Shown here: positions 35,274-43,922 of the stretch, piece after piece
How the letters are laid out: each line of letters begins with the position of its first letter
Position numbering within the stretch: position 1 is the first letter of the stretch
NCBI RefSeq assembly: GCF_020193575.1
Contig: NZ_JADYVD010000043.1
Coordinates: forward strand, 1 to 64,000
DNA from: Ensifer sp. IC4062
Lineage (GTDB): Bacteria > Pseudomonadota > Alphaproteobacteria > Rhizobiales > Rhizobiaceae
Length of the DNA stretch: 64,000 nt
Direction of reading: 5' to 3'
The notes under the pieces: model-generated
What the model was told of the DNA's origin: nothing
Database searches by the model: none
Seen by the model: only the letters and a program-made list of their open reading frames with translations
Translations under genes and position numbers: made by a program

Positions 35274-36293
35274 ATGCAACAACTTCTGGCATTCGCAGGA
35301 CTTTGCGCGGTGCTTGGCTTTGCAACAAACCCGGGATACGCCGCCTCTACGACATATCCGCTTACGCTCGATAACTGCGGCGCAAAGGTGACTTTCAACA
35401 AGGCGCCCGAGCGCGCGATAGGCCTGGGCCAGAACAGCGCGGAAATCATGCTGCTGCTCGGCCTCGAGGACAAAATGGTGGGTACCGCCTTCTGGCCAAA
35501 CAAGGTTTTGCCGACGCTCGCCGAAGCCAATGCGAAGGTCAAGCTGCTGACTGTCGAGTTCCCGACATTCGAATCCATCCTCGCTCAAAATCCCGATTTC
35601 GTGGCGGCTGCTTTGCCGAGCCTGATCGGGCCCTCCAGCAAGGTCGCCAAGCGCGAGGACTTCGACAATGTGGCTGTCCCGACCTATCTCTCACCAAGCA
35701 CCTGCGTCAGCGAAGGGGCGGAAAAAGATAAATTCGGTTACGGCGAGCGTGCCCAGCCTTGGAATATGAACACTCTCTTTCAGGAGATCGACGAGCTGGC
35801 CAGAATCTTCGACGTGAGAGAACGAGGTCAGGCATTGATCGCCGATTTGAAGAGACGCGAAGCCGCGTTGCGTGCGGACGCACCCAAGGATGGCAAGAAG
35901 CTGTCCTATGTATTCTGGTTCTCCAGCCCGTCGCCGTCGGCCGATGCCTATCTCGGAGGAAAAAATAGCGCGTCCGGCTTCATCGCCGACGTCCTTGGCG
36001 GGACCAACGCGATCAGTTCCGAGGCCGAATCGCCGATGCTCGGCTGGGAAAGCATCATCGCTACCAATCCCGACGTGATCGTCGTCGCGCGAGTCGACCG
36101 CAACAGGTGGGAGCTCGACAAGCCGGAAGCAAAGATCAAGTTTCTGACCACCGACCCGGCCACCAGCCAGATGCCGGCGGTCACGAACAAAGCAATCGTG
36201 ACGATGGACGGTCAGGCCATGAACCCGACCGTGCGGACAATCTATGGTGCGGAACAGGTGGCTGATCAGTTGAAGGCGCTTGGCCTCAAGTGA
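35274..36293 (+). CDS. ABC transporter substrate-binding protein, siderophore/heme/corrinoid type (FepB/BtuF family)
   Basis: A 339-residue periplasmic protein with signal peptide MQQLLAFAGLCAVLGFATNP ending near GYA-AST. The type-III binding-protein fold is seen in YPLTLDNCGAKVTFNKAPER, RAIGLGQNSAEIMLLLGLED, FESILAQNPDFVAAALPSLI, VLGGTNAISSEAESPMLGWE and ATNPDVIVVARVDRNRWELD. Ligand uncertain: Fe-siderophore, heme or corrinoid. An upstream in-frame ATG at 35205 would extend past the signal peptide and is unlikely. Translationally coupled to the permease gene by GTGA overlap. No TonB-dependent receptor gene is present in the window. Confidence 0.9.
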   Translation: MQQLLAFAGLCAVLGFATNPGYAASTTYPLTLDNCGAKVTFNKAPERAIGLGQNSAEIMLLLGLEDKMVGTAFWPNKVLPTLAEANAKVKLLTVEFPTFESILAQNPDFVAAALPSLIGPSSKVAKREDFDNVAVPTYLSPSTCVSEGAEKDKFGYGERAQPWNMNTLFQEIDELARIFDVRERGQALIADLKRREAALRADAPKDGKKLSYVFWFSSPSPSADAYLGGKNSASGFIADVLGGTNAISSEAESPMLGWESIIATNPDVIVVARVDRNRWELDKPEAKIKFLTTDPATSQMPAVTNKAIVTMDGQAMNPTVRTIYGAEQVADQLKALGLK

Positions 36294-37348
36294 GTACAAC
36301 GGCCGACATCAGCGGATCGCGTAACCTGCTGCAGCAGATCGCAGTAATGGCCGGGTTGCTCCTCGCCTGCCTTGCTGCCGTCGCGCTGGTTGTCGGCATC
36401 AGCGTCGGGATCGGCGATCTGCCGATCCCGCTTTCCACGACGTATTTTGCCGTTACAAACCGATTGGGGTGGACGGCGCTCGAGCTAACTCGCATCCATG
36501 AGACTGTCATCTGGGATTATCGTCTGAGCCGGGCTCTGGTTGCGGTATTCTGCGGCGCCGGATTGGCGGTGTCTGGCGCAATCATGCAATCGATGCTGCG
36601 GAACCCGCTGGCCGAGCCTTATGTGCTCGGCATTTCCGCAGGCGCTTCCACCGGCGCGGTATCGATCGTCATTCTGGGGCTGGGGGCAGGGGCGGTATCG
36701 CTATCGGCGGGTGCCTTCGCGGGCGCCTTCGCTGCCTTTTTCTTCGTGGCGCTTCTTTCGAATGGAACACGCGGCGGTGCCGACCGGACGATCCTGGCCG
36801 GCGTCGCCGCATCCCAACTGTTCAACGCCGCGACATCTTATGTTGTCACCACTGCGGGCAACGCGCAGCAGGCGCGCGACGTGATGTTCTGGCTGCTCGG
36901 CAGCTTCGGCGGCGTACGCTGGCCGGAATTTGCCCTGGTATCGATCGTTGTAGCGTTCGGCCTGACGGTCTGCCTTCTCTATGCCAGAGTGCTGGACGCG
37001 TTTGCGTTCGGCGACGAGACCGCCGCCTCGCTCGGCGTCCATGTTGGCCGCGCGAGGCTCGTATTATTCGCGCTGACGGCGATGATGACCGCAACCATCG
37101 TCAGCATGGTCGGGACGATCGGTTTCGTCGGCCTCGTGGTACCGCACGCGGCGCGTTTCCTTGTCGGCCCGCTGCATGTACGACTGTTGCCGGCCTGCGC
37201 CATCACCGGCGCAATCTTCATGGTCCTGGCTGATATCGCCTCACGCGTCCTGATCCCTCAGCAGGTGCTACCCATCGGCGTCGTGACTGCGTTAGTGGGC
37301 GTGCCGTTCTTTTCCTTCATTCTCTACCGGTATCAGCGGGCGTCATGA
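36290..37348 (+). CDS. ABC transporter permease, FecCD/BtuC family
   Basis: A 352-residue multi-helix inner-membrane protein that starts at a GTG overlapping the binding-protein stop. Family marks include ETVIWDYRLSRALVAVFCGA, GAIMQSMLRNPLAEPYVLGI (the conserved R-N-P-L-A-x-P motif), GASTGAVSIVILGLG, DETAASLGVHVGRARLVLFA and GTIGFVGLVVPHAARFLVGP. It should form the homodimeric channel with the ATPase encoded next, whose start overlaps its stop. Confidence 0.94.
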   Translation: MSTTADISGSRNLLQQIAVMAGLLLACLAAVALVVGISVGIGDLPIPLSTTYFAVTNRLGWTALELTRIHETVIWDYRLSRALVAVFCGAGLAVSGAIMQSMLRNPLAEPYVLGISAGASTGAVSIVILGLGAGAVSLSAGAFAGAFAAFFFVALLSNGTRGGADRTILAGVAASQLFNAATSYVVTTAGNAQQARDVMFWLLGSFGGVRWPEFALVSIVVAFGLTVCLLYARVLDAFAFGDETAASLGVHVGRARLVLFALTAMMTATIVSMVGTIGFVGLVVPHAARFLVGPLHVRLLPACAITGAIFMVLADIASRVLIPQQVLPIGVVTALVGVPFFSFILYRYQRAS

Positions 37349-38106
37349 GTATCAGAGTCGACAATCTGGTCTGGAAGATTGGTTCGAAAACGGTGATCGA
37401 CGGCATCTCCTTTGCGGCCCAGCCGGGAAAAATGCTCGGCCTCCTGGGTCCGAATGGGTCAGGCAAGACCTCGTTGTTGCGGCTGCTCGCTGGGCTTAGG
37501 CGGCCGCAGTCCGGCCAGATTACACTCGATGGCAACGATATAATGCACATTGGACGCCGACCCATTTCTCAGCGCGTCGCATTCATCGAGCAGCATGCGA
37601 CGACTAACTCCAATTTGCAGGTGCTCGATGTCGTGAAACTTGGGAGATTTCCGCATCGATCGATGTTTTCTGGATGGTCGCCAGCAGACGATGTGGCCGT
37701 GAGGGATGCTCTTGAGCGAACCGGAATGGCCGCGAAGCGACACGATCGCTGGCAAAGCCTTTCAGGAGGTGAGAAGCAGCGCACGCAGCTCGCCCGCGCG
37801 TTAGCCCAGTCGCCAAGGGAACTCATCCTCGACGAGCCGACCAACCATCTCGATGTCCACCATCAGATCAGTTTGATGCGGCTGGTTTCAAGCCTGCCGG
37901 TTACCAGCGTCATCGCGCTTCACGACCTGAATCATGCAGCGATGTTCTGCGATCGGCTGATCGTCCTGCAGGCGGGAAAGATTGTTGCATCGGGGGTGCC
38001 TGAGGAGGTGCTGACGCAAGACTTGCTACGCGACGTCTTCTCCGTCGATGCTCGCGTTGAGACCTCCCCGCATCACCCAAGGCCCCATATCTACTTCGCA
38101 CGGTAG
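37345..38106 (+). CDS. ABC transporter ATPase, FecE/FhuC family
   Basis: A 253-residue ATPase: Walker A GPNGSGKTSLLRLLAG, Q-loop IEQHATTNSN, signature LSGGEKQRTQLARALAQ, Walker B LILDEPTNHLD and switch histidine in IALHDLNHAAMFCD. ATG overlaps the permease stop (ATGA), completing a tightly coupled three-gene importer. The 38107-38435 stretch downstream has no gene that I can recognise. Confidence 0.95.
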   Translation: MSIRVDNLVWKIGSKTVIDGISFAAQPGKMLGLLGPNGSGKTSLLRLLAGLRRPQSGQITLDGNDIMHIGRRPISQRVAFIEQHATTNSNLQVLDVVKLGRFPHRSMFSGWSPADDVAVRDALERTGMAAKRHDRWQSLSGGEKQRTQLARALAQSPRELILDEPTNHLDVHHQISLMRLVSSLPVTSVIALHDLNHAAMFCDRLIVLQAGKIVASGVPEEVLTQDLLRDVFSVDARVETSPHHPRPHIYFAR

Positions 38107-38435
38107 ACTACAGCGGTTGCCACGTTTCAAGTCATGGCAAAGTTTCTCGCTTTCAGTTGGCGCGCCGGGGACTGACACAGAACTAGGACGTCCCGGCTCC
38201 GTCCACCGCCCCACTCGGAGGTGCCGAGACGGAGATGCTTAGAAGCCTACGGGAAAAGCGTAAGCTAATTTAGCCGTATAGCTATCAATTAACGGATGAA
38301 CATGCTTGTGAGCTTTCGGAATGCGGCAGCCCATCCGCCGCTTGGCTGTTAGGATAGAGATCGATGGTGGGGACCACGAAGCCTCTCCTATTCGCCGTGT
38401 CCACCGCGTCGCCCTTCCTCCCCAGGGCAAAATTT

Positions 38436-38466
38436 GGCTGCCGTCGCACAGGTCCCGACGGCAGCC
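38436..38466 (-). terminator. Rho-independent terminator of the downstream Lrp gene
   Basis: GGCTGCCGTCG pairs with CGACGGCAGCC (11 bp, perfect) around a nine-base loop. On the minus strand it is followed by AAATTTTG. It lies about 70 bases beyond the stop of the Lrp gene ending at 38539, so it fits that transcript; it could also stop readthrough from the importer operon. Confidence 0.65.
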
Positions 38467-38538
38467 GTGCTTTCAGACCAAATTCCCAGATGGGACTATC
38501 GAGCGGCGCCGGTACACGTCGGCTCGATTGACTCGACT

Positions 38539-39003
38539 TCACCGTTGCCCCTTGATCCGGGTGGCCAAGACGTTACGAATTGAGAAGCTGGAATGAATTC
38601 TCAGGACGCCGGGCAGTGTCGAGAGAATCTCCTTATGGATCCTCTCGAACTCGCCCGCGCCCCCCACTTCCACCCTGAGCAGATAGTCCGAGCCGCCGGT
38701 CATCAGAAAGCACTCGCGGATCTCGGGGTGCTTTCTCACGGCGGCTTCGAAACGGTCGAGATGTTCCTCGGTCTGCCGTTCGAGCGTGATGTTGATAATG
38801 ACTGCAATCGTGTCCTCGGAACTCCCGCTGTCGACCAGGGCCGTGTAGCCGCGGATGACGCCGGCATCCTCGAGCAATCTTATGCGACGCAGACAAGCCG
38901 AAGGTGAGAGGCCAACTTCCTCCGCAAGGCGCGCATTGCTCACCCGAGCATTCAGCCTCAGCAGACGCAGGATATTGCGGTCGATCGCATCAATGGCGGC
39001 CAT
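38539..39003 (-). CDS. Lrp/AsnC-family regulator, divergent from alanine racemase
   Basis: A 154-residue protein: AAIDAIDRNILRLLRLNARV, SNARLAEEVGLSPSACLRRI, RLLEDAGVIRGYTALVDSGS, then a RAM domain with EIRECFLMTGGSDYLLRVEV and IHSSFSIRNVLATRIKG. ATG 39003 is chosen because GGAAG lies eight bases upstream; longer frames begin in the control region. Divergent from alr-dadA, the same arrangement as DadR-type regulators that activate D/L-alanine catabolism. Confidence 0.93.
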   Translation of the reverse strand: MAAIDAIDRNILRLLRLNARVSNARLAEEVGLSPSACLRRIRLLEDAGVIRGYTALVDSGSSEDTIAVIINITLERQTEEHLDRFEAAVRKHPEIRECFLMTGGSDYLLRVEVGGAGEFERIHKEILSTLPGVLRIHSSFSIRNVLATRIKGQR

Positions 39004-39128
39004 GCATAAATCTTCCATTTGTTCGCAGTTTATTCGACGAATGATCATACATCGAAACCATCGATTATACGTAGGAGGGATATTCAACGAAAGTTTCAAT
39101 ATGTTCCCGTGCACGGAGAGGATTGCAC
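39004..39128. promoter_or_regulatory. Divergent Lrp-alr control region
   Basis: An AT-rich 125-base gap. Candidate Lrp sites are the perfect palindrome ATTCG-A-CGAAT (39032-39042) and ATATT-N13-AATAT (39080-39102), spaced about five helical turns apart centre to centre, suitable for an Lrp oligomer. Function inferred from position. Confidence 0.45.
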
Positions 39129-40262
39129 ATGGACAGTCATGCTTTGCATATTCAAAGTTGGGATGCAGACGCTGCTACGGGCGCTTCCGGCCATCTGACC
39201 ATTGATCTCGCCGCCTTGCAGCGAAACTACCGAAAGCTTTCAGCTGCGGTCGCCCCCGCAATGGCCGCCGCCGTGGTCAAGGCCGACGCATATGGGCTGG
39301 GCGCCGAGCAGGTCTCCAAAGCTCTCCATGCGCAAGGCTGCAGGCATTTCTTCGTCGCGCAGCTCTTGGAGGCGATCGAGCTCAAGCTGCGCCTGCCAAA
39401 CGACACGCAAATATTCGTGCTCAACGGATTGCAGCCCGGAGGGGAGGTCACCTGCGCCGACGCCGGCGTCATTCCGGTGCTTAACTCACTCGAGCAATTC
39501 CGACGATGGTCGTCGGCGGGGCAGAAACTCGGACGCGTTCTTCCCGCCGTCCTGCAGTTCGACACCGGCATGTCGCGTTTGGGGATTCCACTGCACGAAA
39601 GAAGCACGCTGGCCGCCGATCTAAAAGGCTGCGGGAACCTCGAAATCCTCTTCATCATGAGTCATCTCGCCTGCGCCGATGAGGCCGACAACAAGCAGAA
39701 TGCCGATCAGCTCGCCGAGATGCGCGTTATCGCCGCCGAGTTCGCAGGGCTCGATGTCTGCTTTGCCAATTCGGGCGGCGTCTTTTTGGGCGGGGACTAT
39801 CACGGCGTGCTGGCTCGTCCCGGTATCGCCCTCTACGGTGGCGCCCCCACTGCCGGCACACACAACCCCATGGAGCCCGTCGTTCGGCTCGAGGTCGCTG
39901 TCATCCAAACAAGGACGGTCCCTGCCGGAACGCGTGTGGGATACGGCGGTACGCACGTTACCTCCGTAGAGACCAGGCTCGCTACAATCGCCGCCGGCTA
40001 TGCCGACGGTCTTCCCCGCAGTCTTAGTGACCGCGGCGCTGTTTTCTACGACGGCGTTCGCCTGCCGATCGTCGGGCGCGTGTCGATGGACAGCATCACA
40101 GTAGATATCACCGCTCTGCCCGAGGGCACGCTTTCCCTCGGCAGCCTCGTCGAAGTTCTCGGGCCCCATCAGACGCTTGAGGACGTCGCCGAAGCTGTCG
40201 GCACGATCTCCTACGAAATCCTGACCTCTCTCGGCCGTCGCTACGAACGTCGGTATCGCTGA
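39129..40262 (+). CDS. alr: Alanine racemase (catabolic DadX/Alr type)
   Basis: A 377-residue fold-type III PLP enzyme. LTIDLAALQRNYRKLSAAVA and the PLP lysine motif AAVVKADAYGLGAEQVSKAL are followed by VLQFDTGMSRLGIP, the R/Y region GVLARPGIALYGGAPT and the catalytic tyrosine segment TVPAGTRVGYGGTHVTSVET. VGRVSMDSITVDIT closes the active site from the other subunit. ATG 39129 has GGAGAGG upstream. Followed by dadA 21 bases later, so the pair would convert L-alanine to D-alanine and oxidise it to pyruvate. Confidence 0.95.
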   Translation: MDSHALHIQSWDADAATGASGHLTIDLAALQRNYRKLSAAVAPAMAAAVVKADAYGLGAEQVSKALHAQGCRHFFVAQLLEAIELKLRLPNDTQIFVLNGLQPGGEVTCADAGVIPVLNSLEQFRRWSSAGQKLGRVLPAVLQFDTGMSRLGIPLHERSTLAADLKGCGNLEILFIMSHLACADEADNKQNADQLAEMRVIAAEFAGLDVCFANSGGVFLGGDYHGVLARPGIALYGGAPTAGTHNPMEPVVRLEVAVIQTRTVPAGTRVGYGGTHVTSVETRLATIAAGYADGLPRSLSDRGAVFYDGVRLPIVGRVSMDSITVDITALPEGTLSLGSLVEVLGPHQTLEDVAEAVGTISYEILTSLGRRYERRYR

Positions 40263-40283
40263 GCAAACATCATTGAGGAAACC

Positions 40284-41534
40284 ATGAAAGTCATCGTTCT
40301 CGGCGCCGGCGTGATCGGCGTGACCAGCGCCTACCAGCTTGCCAAGGCCGGGCACGATGTCACCGTCGTCGACCGCCAGGAAGGCCCGGCCCTGGAAACC
40401 AGCTTCGCCAATGCAGGCGAAGTCTCTTTCGGTTATTGTTCGCCCTGGGCAGCGCCGGGAATCCCGTCGAAGGCGCTGAAATGGCTGTTGATGCAACACA
40501 CCCCGTTGATCCTGCGTCCCAAACTTGACCGCGCGATGCTTACCTGGATGCTCCAGATGCTGCGAAACTGCACGGCCGAGCGCTACGCGATCAACAAGAG
40601 CCGGATGCTGCGCCTGGCCGATTATAGCCGCACGTCTCTCGCCGATGTACGGGCTGAAACTGGCATCGGCTACGACGAGCGAATGCAGGGCACCCTCCAG
40701 CTCTTCAGGACGCAGCAGCAGCTCGACGCCTCGGCCAAGGATGTCAAGGCGCTGGCGGCCGATGGCGTGCCGTACGACGTGCTCGACCGTGATGGCTGCA
40801 TCCGGGCCGAGCCGGCGCTACAGCACGTCCGCGAAAAGATCGTTGGCGGGTTGCTGACGCCGAAGGACGAGACCGGCGACTGCTTCAAGTTCACCAACGA
40901 ACTCGCCGCCAGGGCCGCGGAGCTTGGTGTCCGTTTCGCCTATGGCACAAACATCAAGGGCCTGAGTGAGGAGGGCGGCCGGGTGAGCGGGGTCGCCACC
41001 GATCGTGGGTGGCTGAGCGCGGATGCTGTCGTCGTGGCGCTCGGCAGCCATTCATCGCTTTTCCTGAAGCCGCTCGGCATCAAGCTGCCGGTCTACCCCG
41101 TCAAGGGCTATTCGCTTACAATTCCGATCACCGATCCATCGCGTGCACCGGAGTCGACCGTGATGGACGAGACCTACAAAATCGCGATCACCAGGCTGGG
41201 AGACCGGATCCGCGTCGGCGGAATGGCGGAAATCTCTGGCTACACCAATGACCTTTGCTCCGCGCGGCGCCGCACGCTCGAACATTCGGTGAGCGACCTG
41301 TTCCCGGGATGCGATTTGCCGAAGGCATCGTTCTGGTCTGGCCTGAGGCCGATGACGCCGGACGGGACGCCGGTGATCGGACCCACCAAGGTTGCCGGGC
41401 TCTTCCTGAACACCGGTCACGGCACGCTGGGCTGGACGATGAGCTGCGGTTCGGCGCGGCTCATCAGCGATCTGGTCAGCGGGCGGAAGCCGGAAATCGA
41501 TGCGGCCGATCTCGCAATCGCCCGCTACGGCTGA
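40284..41534 (+). CDS. dadA: D-amino-acid dehydrogenase small subunit
   Basis: A 416-residue DAO-family flavoprotein: MKVIVLGAGVIGVTSAYQLA, VDRQEGPALETSFANAGEVS, GYCSPWAAPGIPSKALKWLL (the DadA signature), LTPKDETGDCFKFTNELAAR, VYPVKGYSLTIPITDPSRAP, FWSGLRPMTPDGTPVIGPTK and NTGHGTLGWTMSCGSARLIS. It oxidises D-alanine and other D-amino acids at the membrane, passing electrons to quinone. Second gene of the alr-dadA operon. Confidence 0.96.
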   Translation: MKVIVLGAGVIGVTSAYQLAKAGHDVTVVDRQEGPALETSFANAGEVSFGYCSPWAAPGIPSKALKWLLMQHTPLILRPKLDRAMLTWMLQMLRNCTAERYAINKSRMLRLADYSRTSLADVRAETGIGYDERMQGTLQLFRTQQQLDASAKDVKALAADGVPYDVLDRDGCIRAEPALQHVREKIVGGLLTPKDETGDCFKFTNELAARAAELGVRFAYGTNIKGLSEEGGRVSGVATDRGWLSADAVVVALGSHSSLFLKPLGIKLPVYPVKGYSLTIPITDPSRAPESTVMDETYKIAITRLGDRIRVGGMAEISGYTNDLCSARRRTLEHSVSDLFPGCDLPKASFWSGLRPMTPDGTPVIGPTKVAGLFLNTGHGTLGWTMSCGSARLISDLVSGRKPEIDAADLAIARYG

Positions 41535-41560
41535 TCCCTGAAACAAAGTCGGAGGTACCC

Positions 41561-41650
41561 ATGATCGAAGCGATTGCAACCCCTGAACCACCGGGCGCGA
41601 TCGGCCGATTTTCCCAGGCAATCAAGATTGGTGATCTGCTCTTCATCTTC
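41561..41650 (+). pseudogene. Truncated RidA-family gene, third gene of the alr-dadA operon
   Basis: The frame starting MIEAIATPEPPGAIGRFSQA and IKIGDLLF is the unmistakable first 28 residues of a RidA protein, with a GGAGG ribosome site, 27 bases after dadA. After IKIGDLLF the expected VSGQIPLDP sequence is absent and the frame continues with unrelated residues. The break therefore falls near 41645, at the edge of the recombinase-remnant region. RidA commonly follows dadA, so the ancestral operon was alr-dadA-ridA. Confidence 0.8.
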
Positions 41651-41931
41651 GCAACTGATCCGCAGCATCAATCGGTTTCGGTGGCTCCGGAACGGGCGTC
41701 GGGAAAAGCCAAGGTCCAGGGACAACGCTTACTCCGGTGCCCGTTTTCTCCCAGCGTGATCGGTTCCTCGTCCGCCACGCCTGCCTTCGCATCTTGGAAA
41801 GGACCTCCTAAACGGCACGACTGGTCCGTAGCCGCCGGCGTCAACGACCAGGGTGCCGGCAACGTACGGTTTCGATTGAGGGTGGCGCCCGGGCTCTGGG
41901 GTGAGCGAATCTGCCCCGATCGGAGGCGCTG

Positions 41932-42207
41932 TCATGCCAGACTGAGACGGGCGGCGATCCGTCTTTCAATTCTCAAAATCTCCCCGTCATCGTTCAGCCA
42001 TATCAAGTCTGCGCCCTTGGATCTGATGGCGTCATGCCTGAAAATTTGAGCTTTCGCTGTGCGCTGCAACGCTTCAAGCAACACATAAATGACGTAATCC
42101 TTGCGGTGTTCAGCTGATTGCATTTGGGCGAATTCGTTTGGCGGCAGCTCGACTACCAAATCACTACCGGAAAGGCCCTTGACCTCGATCTTTAGCACTT
42201 TCGCCAT
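41932..42207 (-). pseudogene. DUF3883-domain fragment
   Basis: About 91 codons: KVLKIEVKGLSGSDLVVELP, PNEFAQMQSAEHRKDYVIYV, then AQIFRHDAIRSKGADLIWLN. This matches the C-terminal part of DUF3883 (NO VEIN-like) proteins, which are often found in nuclease, restriction and defence contexts. The N-terminal remainder is missing, and upstream of the ATG the sequence is recombinase-derived DNA of the opposite strand. A relic left by recombination; the host protein is not identifiable. Confidence 0.6.
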
Positions 42208-42213
42208 CGGCGC

Positions 42214-42384
42214 CGGTCGAGGGCGCTCGGTCGACCCTCGAGTCTCAGCGAAAGGGAGAAGCAGGGAGTACGGGACGATCTGGCTAGAGGAATGAGCGTG
42301 TCCGCGATTGCCCGAAAATTTGGAACCAGCCGGCAGACCGTCATGCGTGTGCGCCATCATCAAAGGGAGATTGCAGGCGTGTGA
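42214..42384 (+). pseudogene. C-terminal fragment of a serine recombinase (resolvase/invertase helix-turn-helix)
   Basis: An open stretch reading RALGRPSSLSEREKQGVRDD then LARGMSVSAIARKFGTSRQT and VMRVR, the G-R-P linker and helix-turn-helix of Tn3-type resolvases, stops at 42384. The catalytic domain is absent upstream. Confidence 0.7.
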
Positions 42385-42393
42385 CCGTGCTGA

Positions 42394-42729
42394 GTGAAAA
42401 AGGCTATGACACTCGCGCGAGCGAGACAGATTGACGCCATTCTACTCACCGAACGTTCCCGATGGGGCTGCGAGACCATCGACCTTCTCGATACAGTACG
42501 CGAGCTGGAAGGTTGGAAGATCTCGGCCATCGCGATGAATGGCATGACCTTCAATTTATCCTCACCGCACGGCCTGATGCTCGCGACAATACGGTCAGGA
42601 GTTCGAGCTCGATCTCATCAGCGAGCGCGTGAAATCCGGCCTTGCCGCTGCAGCACGGTCTCGAACTCTTTTGGAGGATCTGATGGCATTCTGTTTGAGT
42701 GGCAACACCTTGAGGGGCGGCTGCGATGA
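42394..42729 (+). pseudogene. Catalytic-domain fragment of a second serine recombinase, frameshifted
   Basis: MTLARARQIDAILLTERSRW, ETIDLLDTVRELEGWKISAI and AMNGMTFNLSSPHGLMLAT match the middle of resolvase-family catalytic domains. The expected continuation (FELDLISERVKSGLAAA) is present but in another frame after about 42600. Residue W replaces part of the usual S/R-rich W-G-R-S motif (SRWGCET). The N-terminal serine region is missing. Confidence 0.7.
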
Positions 42730-42790
42730 CGCCGTAAACTGATTCTGTTGTGCTTCAGCGTCTGCTCGAGTTTGCTGGAATCGCCTCCTG

Positions 42791-43765
42791 TCATTGCTGG
42801 TTCATCTGGAAACGGGATGGCGCTACTCCCGCCCAGCGTTTGAAGGCGCGCGTGAAATGCGCGGAATCGCTGTAACCCACCTTAAAGGCGATGTCGGTCA
42901 TGCTGTGAACGCCTTCGCAGATCAACCGGATCGCCTCACTGCGGCGCGTCTCGTCGAGCAACTCCTCAAAATCGACGCTGCAGAACTTCAGGCGCCTCTG
43001 GAGGGTCCGAGGCGACATGCCAAGGCTTCTCGCCACGGCCTGCAACCCAAGCTCATGACCATCAGACAGCCGCTCGCTGAGCAGTTTCGCTGTCTTCACG
43101 GTCGAGGCCAGGGCCTCTGTCACCTGCGAGCGCCGATTTCCTGGATTTTTGAGAGGAAGGTCGAGTAACTCGCGATCGAACTCGATCATGTCGTGCTCAC
43201 ATCCCAATTCGATGTTGGATCCCAAACATTCCTCGAGGGCCTGGGCTCCTCGCGTCCGCGACGCCGTCAATCGAACCCGTATTGCGGAAGGTTCACCCGC
43301 CAAAAGCGGCACCTTCCTCAGGACACCGAGGCTGCCGAAGATGAACTGCCGAGGATCGAACTCGTAGCGTTCGGCAAAACGGAAGACAATTCGGGCGGTC
43401 TTGCCTTCCACCAGGAAGCGCACATCCGATCCGCGGTGGATCGAAGACGCATTGGCTGTCGCGCGCATGCATGCGTCAGCCACATTCCTGGCCGTAAGCA
43501 CTGATTGTCCCCACACGCCAAGATCGCCGAGTTCGGTCAGGCGCCCAACATGCGCGCCCGCAAACGGATCGCCCACCAGAGCCGCCAGCTCGTTCGCCAT
43601 ATAAAAGCACTGCGCGCGCGGAAGCCAGCCGTCCGCGTTCTGGAACAAGTTTGGCGAGATGCCGAGGCGTTCACAGAACTCGATCGCCGAGACGTCGTGC
43701 CTGGCCAGATAGGGAGCCATCGGCAAGAAGGCCCTAATCCGGATCAGCGGAGCAGAATGTAACAT
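42791..43765 (-). CDS. AraC-family transcriptional regulator (arabinose-binding-like N-domain, OruR-type)
   Basis: A 324-residue protein with an N-terminal ligand domain (IRAFLPMAPYLARHDVSAIE, then QFIFGSLGVLRKVPLLAGEP) and a C-terminal double helix-turn-helix domain (LGLQAVARSLGMSPRTLQRR, TRRSEAIRLICEGVHSMTDI, AFKVGYSDSAHFTRAFKRWA, GVAPSRFQ). ATG 43765 gives the domain start; the frame is open to 43861. Divergent from the DUF2092 gene, so it may control the envelope gene set that follows. Confidence 0.9.
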   Translation of the reverse strand: MLHSAPLIRIRAFLPMAPYLARHDVSAIEFCERLGISPNLFQNADGWLPRAQCFYMANELAALVGDPFAGAHVGRLTELGDLGVWGQSVLTARNVADACMRATANASSIHRGSDVRFLVEGKTARIVFRFAERYEFDPRQFIFGSLGVLRKVPLLAGEPSAIRVRLTASRTRGAQALEECLGSNIELGCEHDMIEFDRELLDLPLKNPGNRRSQVTEALASTVKTAKLLSERLSDGHELGLQAVARSLGMSPRTLQRRLKFCSVDFEELLDETRRSEAIRLICEGVHSMTDIAFKVGYSDSAHFTRAFKRWAGVAPSRFQMNQQ

Positions 43766-43922
43766 TCGAAGAACCATTTGGCATGAAAAGGCAAGACGTA
43801 AGTTGAGCACTATAGCTATATGCAACCGATTGGGAAGGCCCTTCGCGAGGAACCTGTTCATCGGGAGCAGGACCTCGGTCGACAGGCGAAGTCAGAGAGA
43901 AACGAGTCCTCTAGGTGAGCAG

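Noticed and set aside
41650..42790. Intact integron, CRISPR or defence island
   Set aside because: Only fragments of serine recombinases and a DUF3883 tail; no repeats, integrase or complete effector gene.
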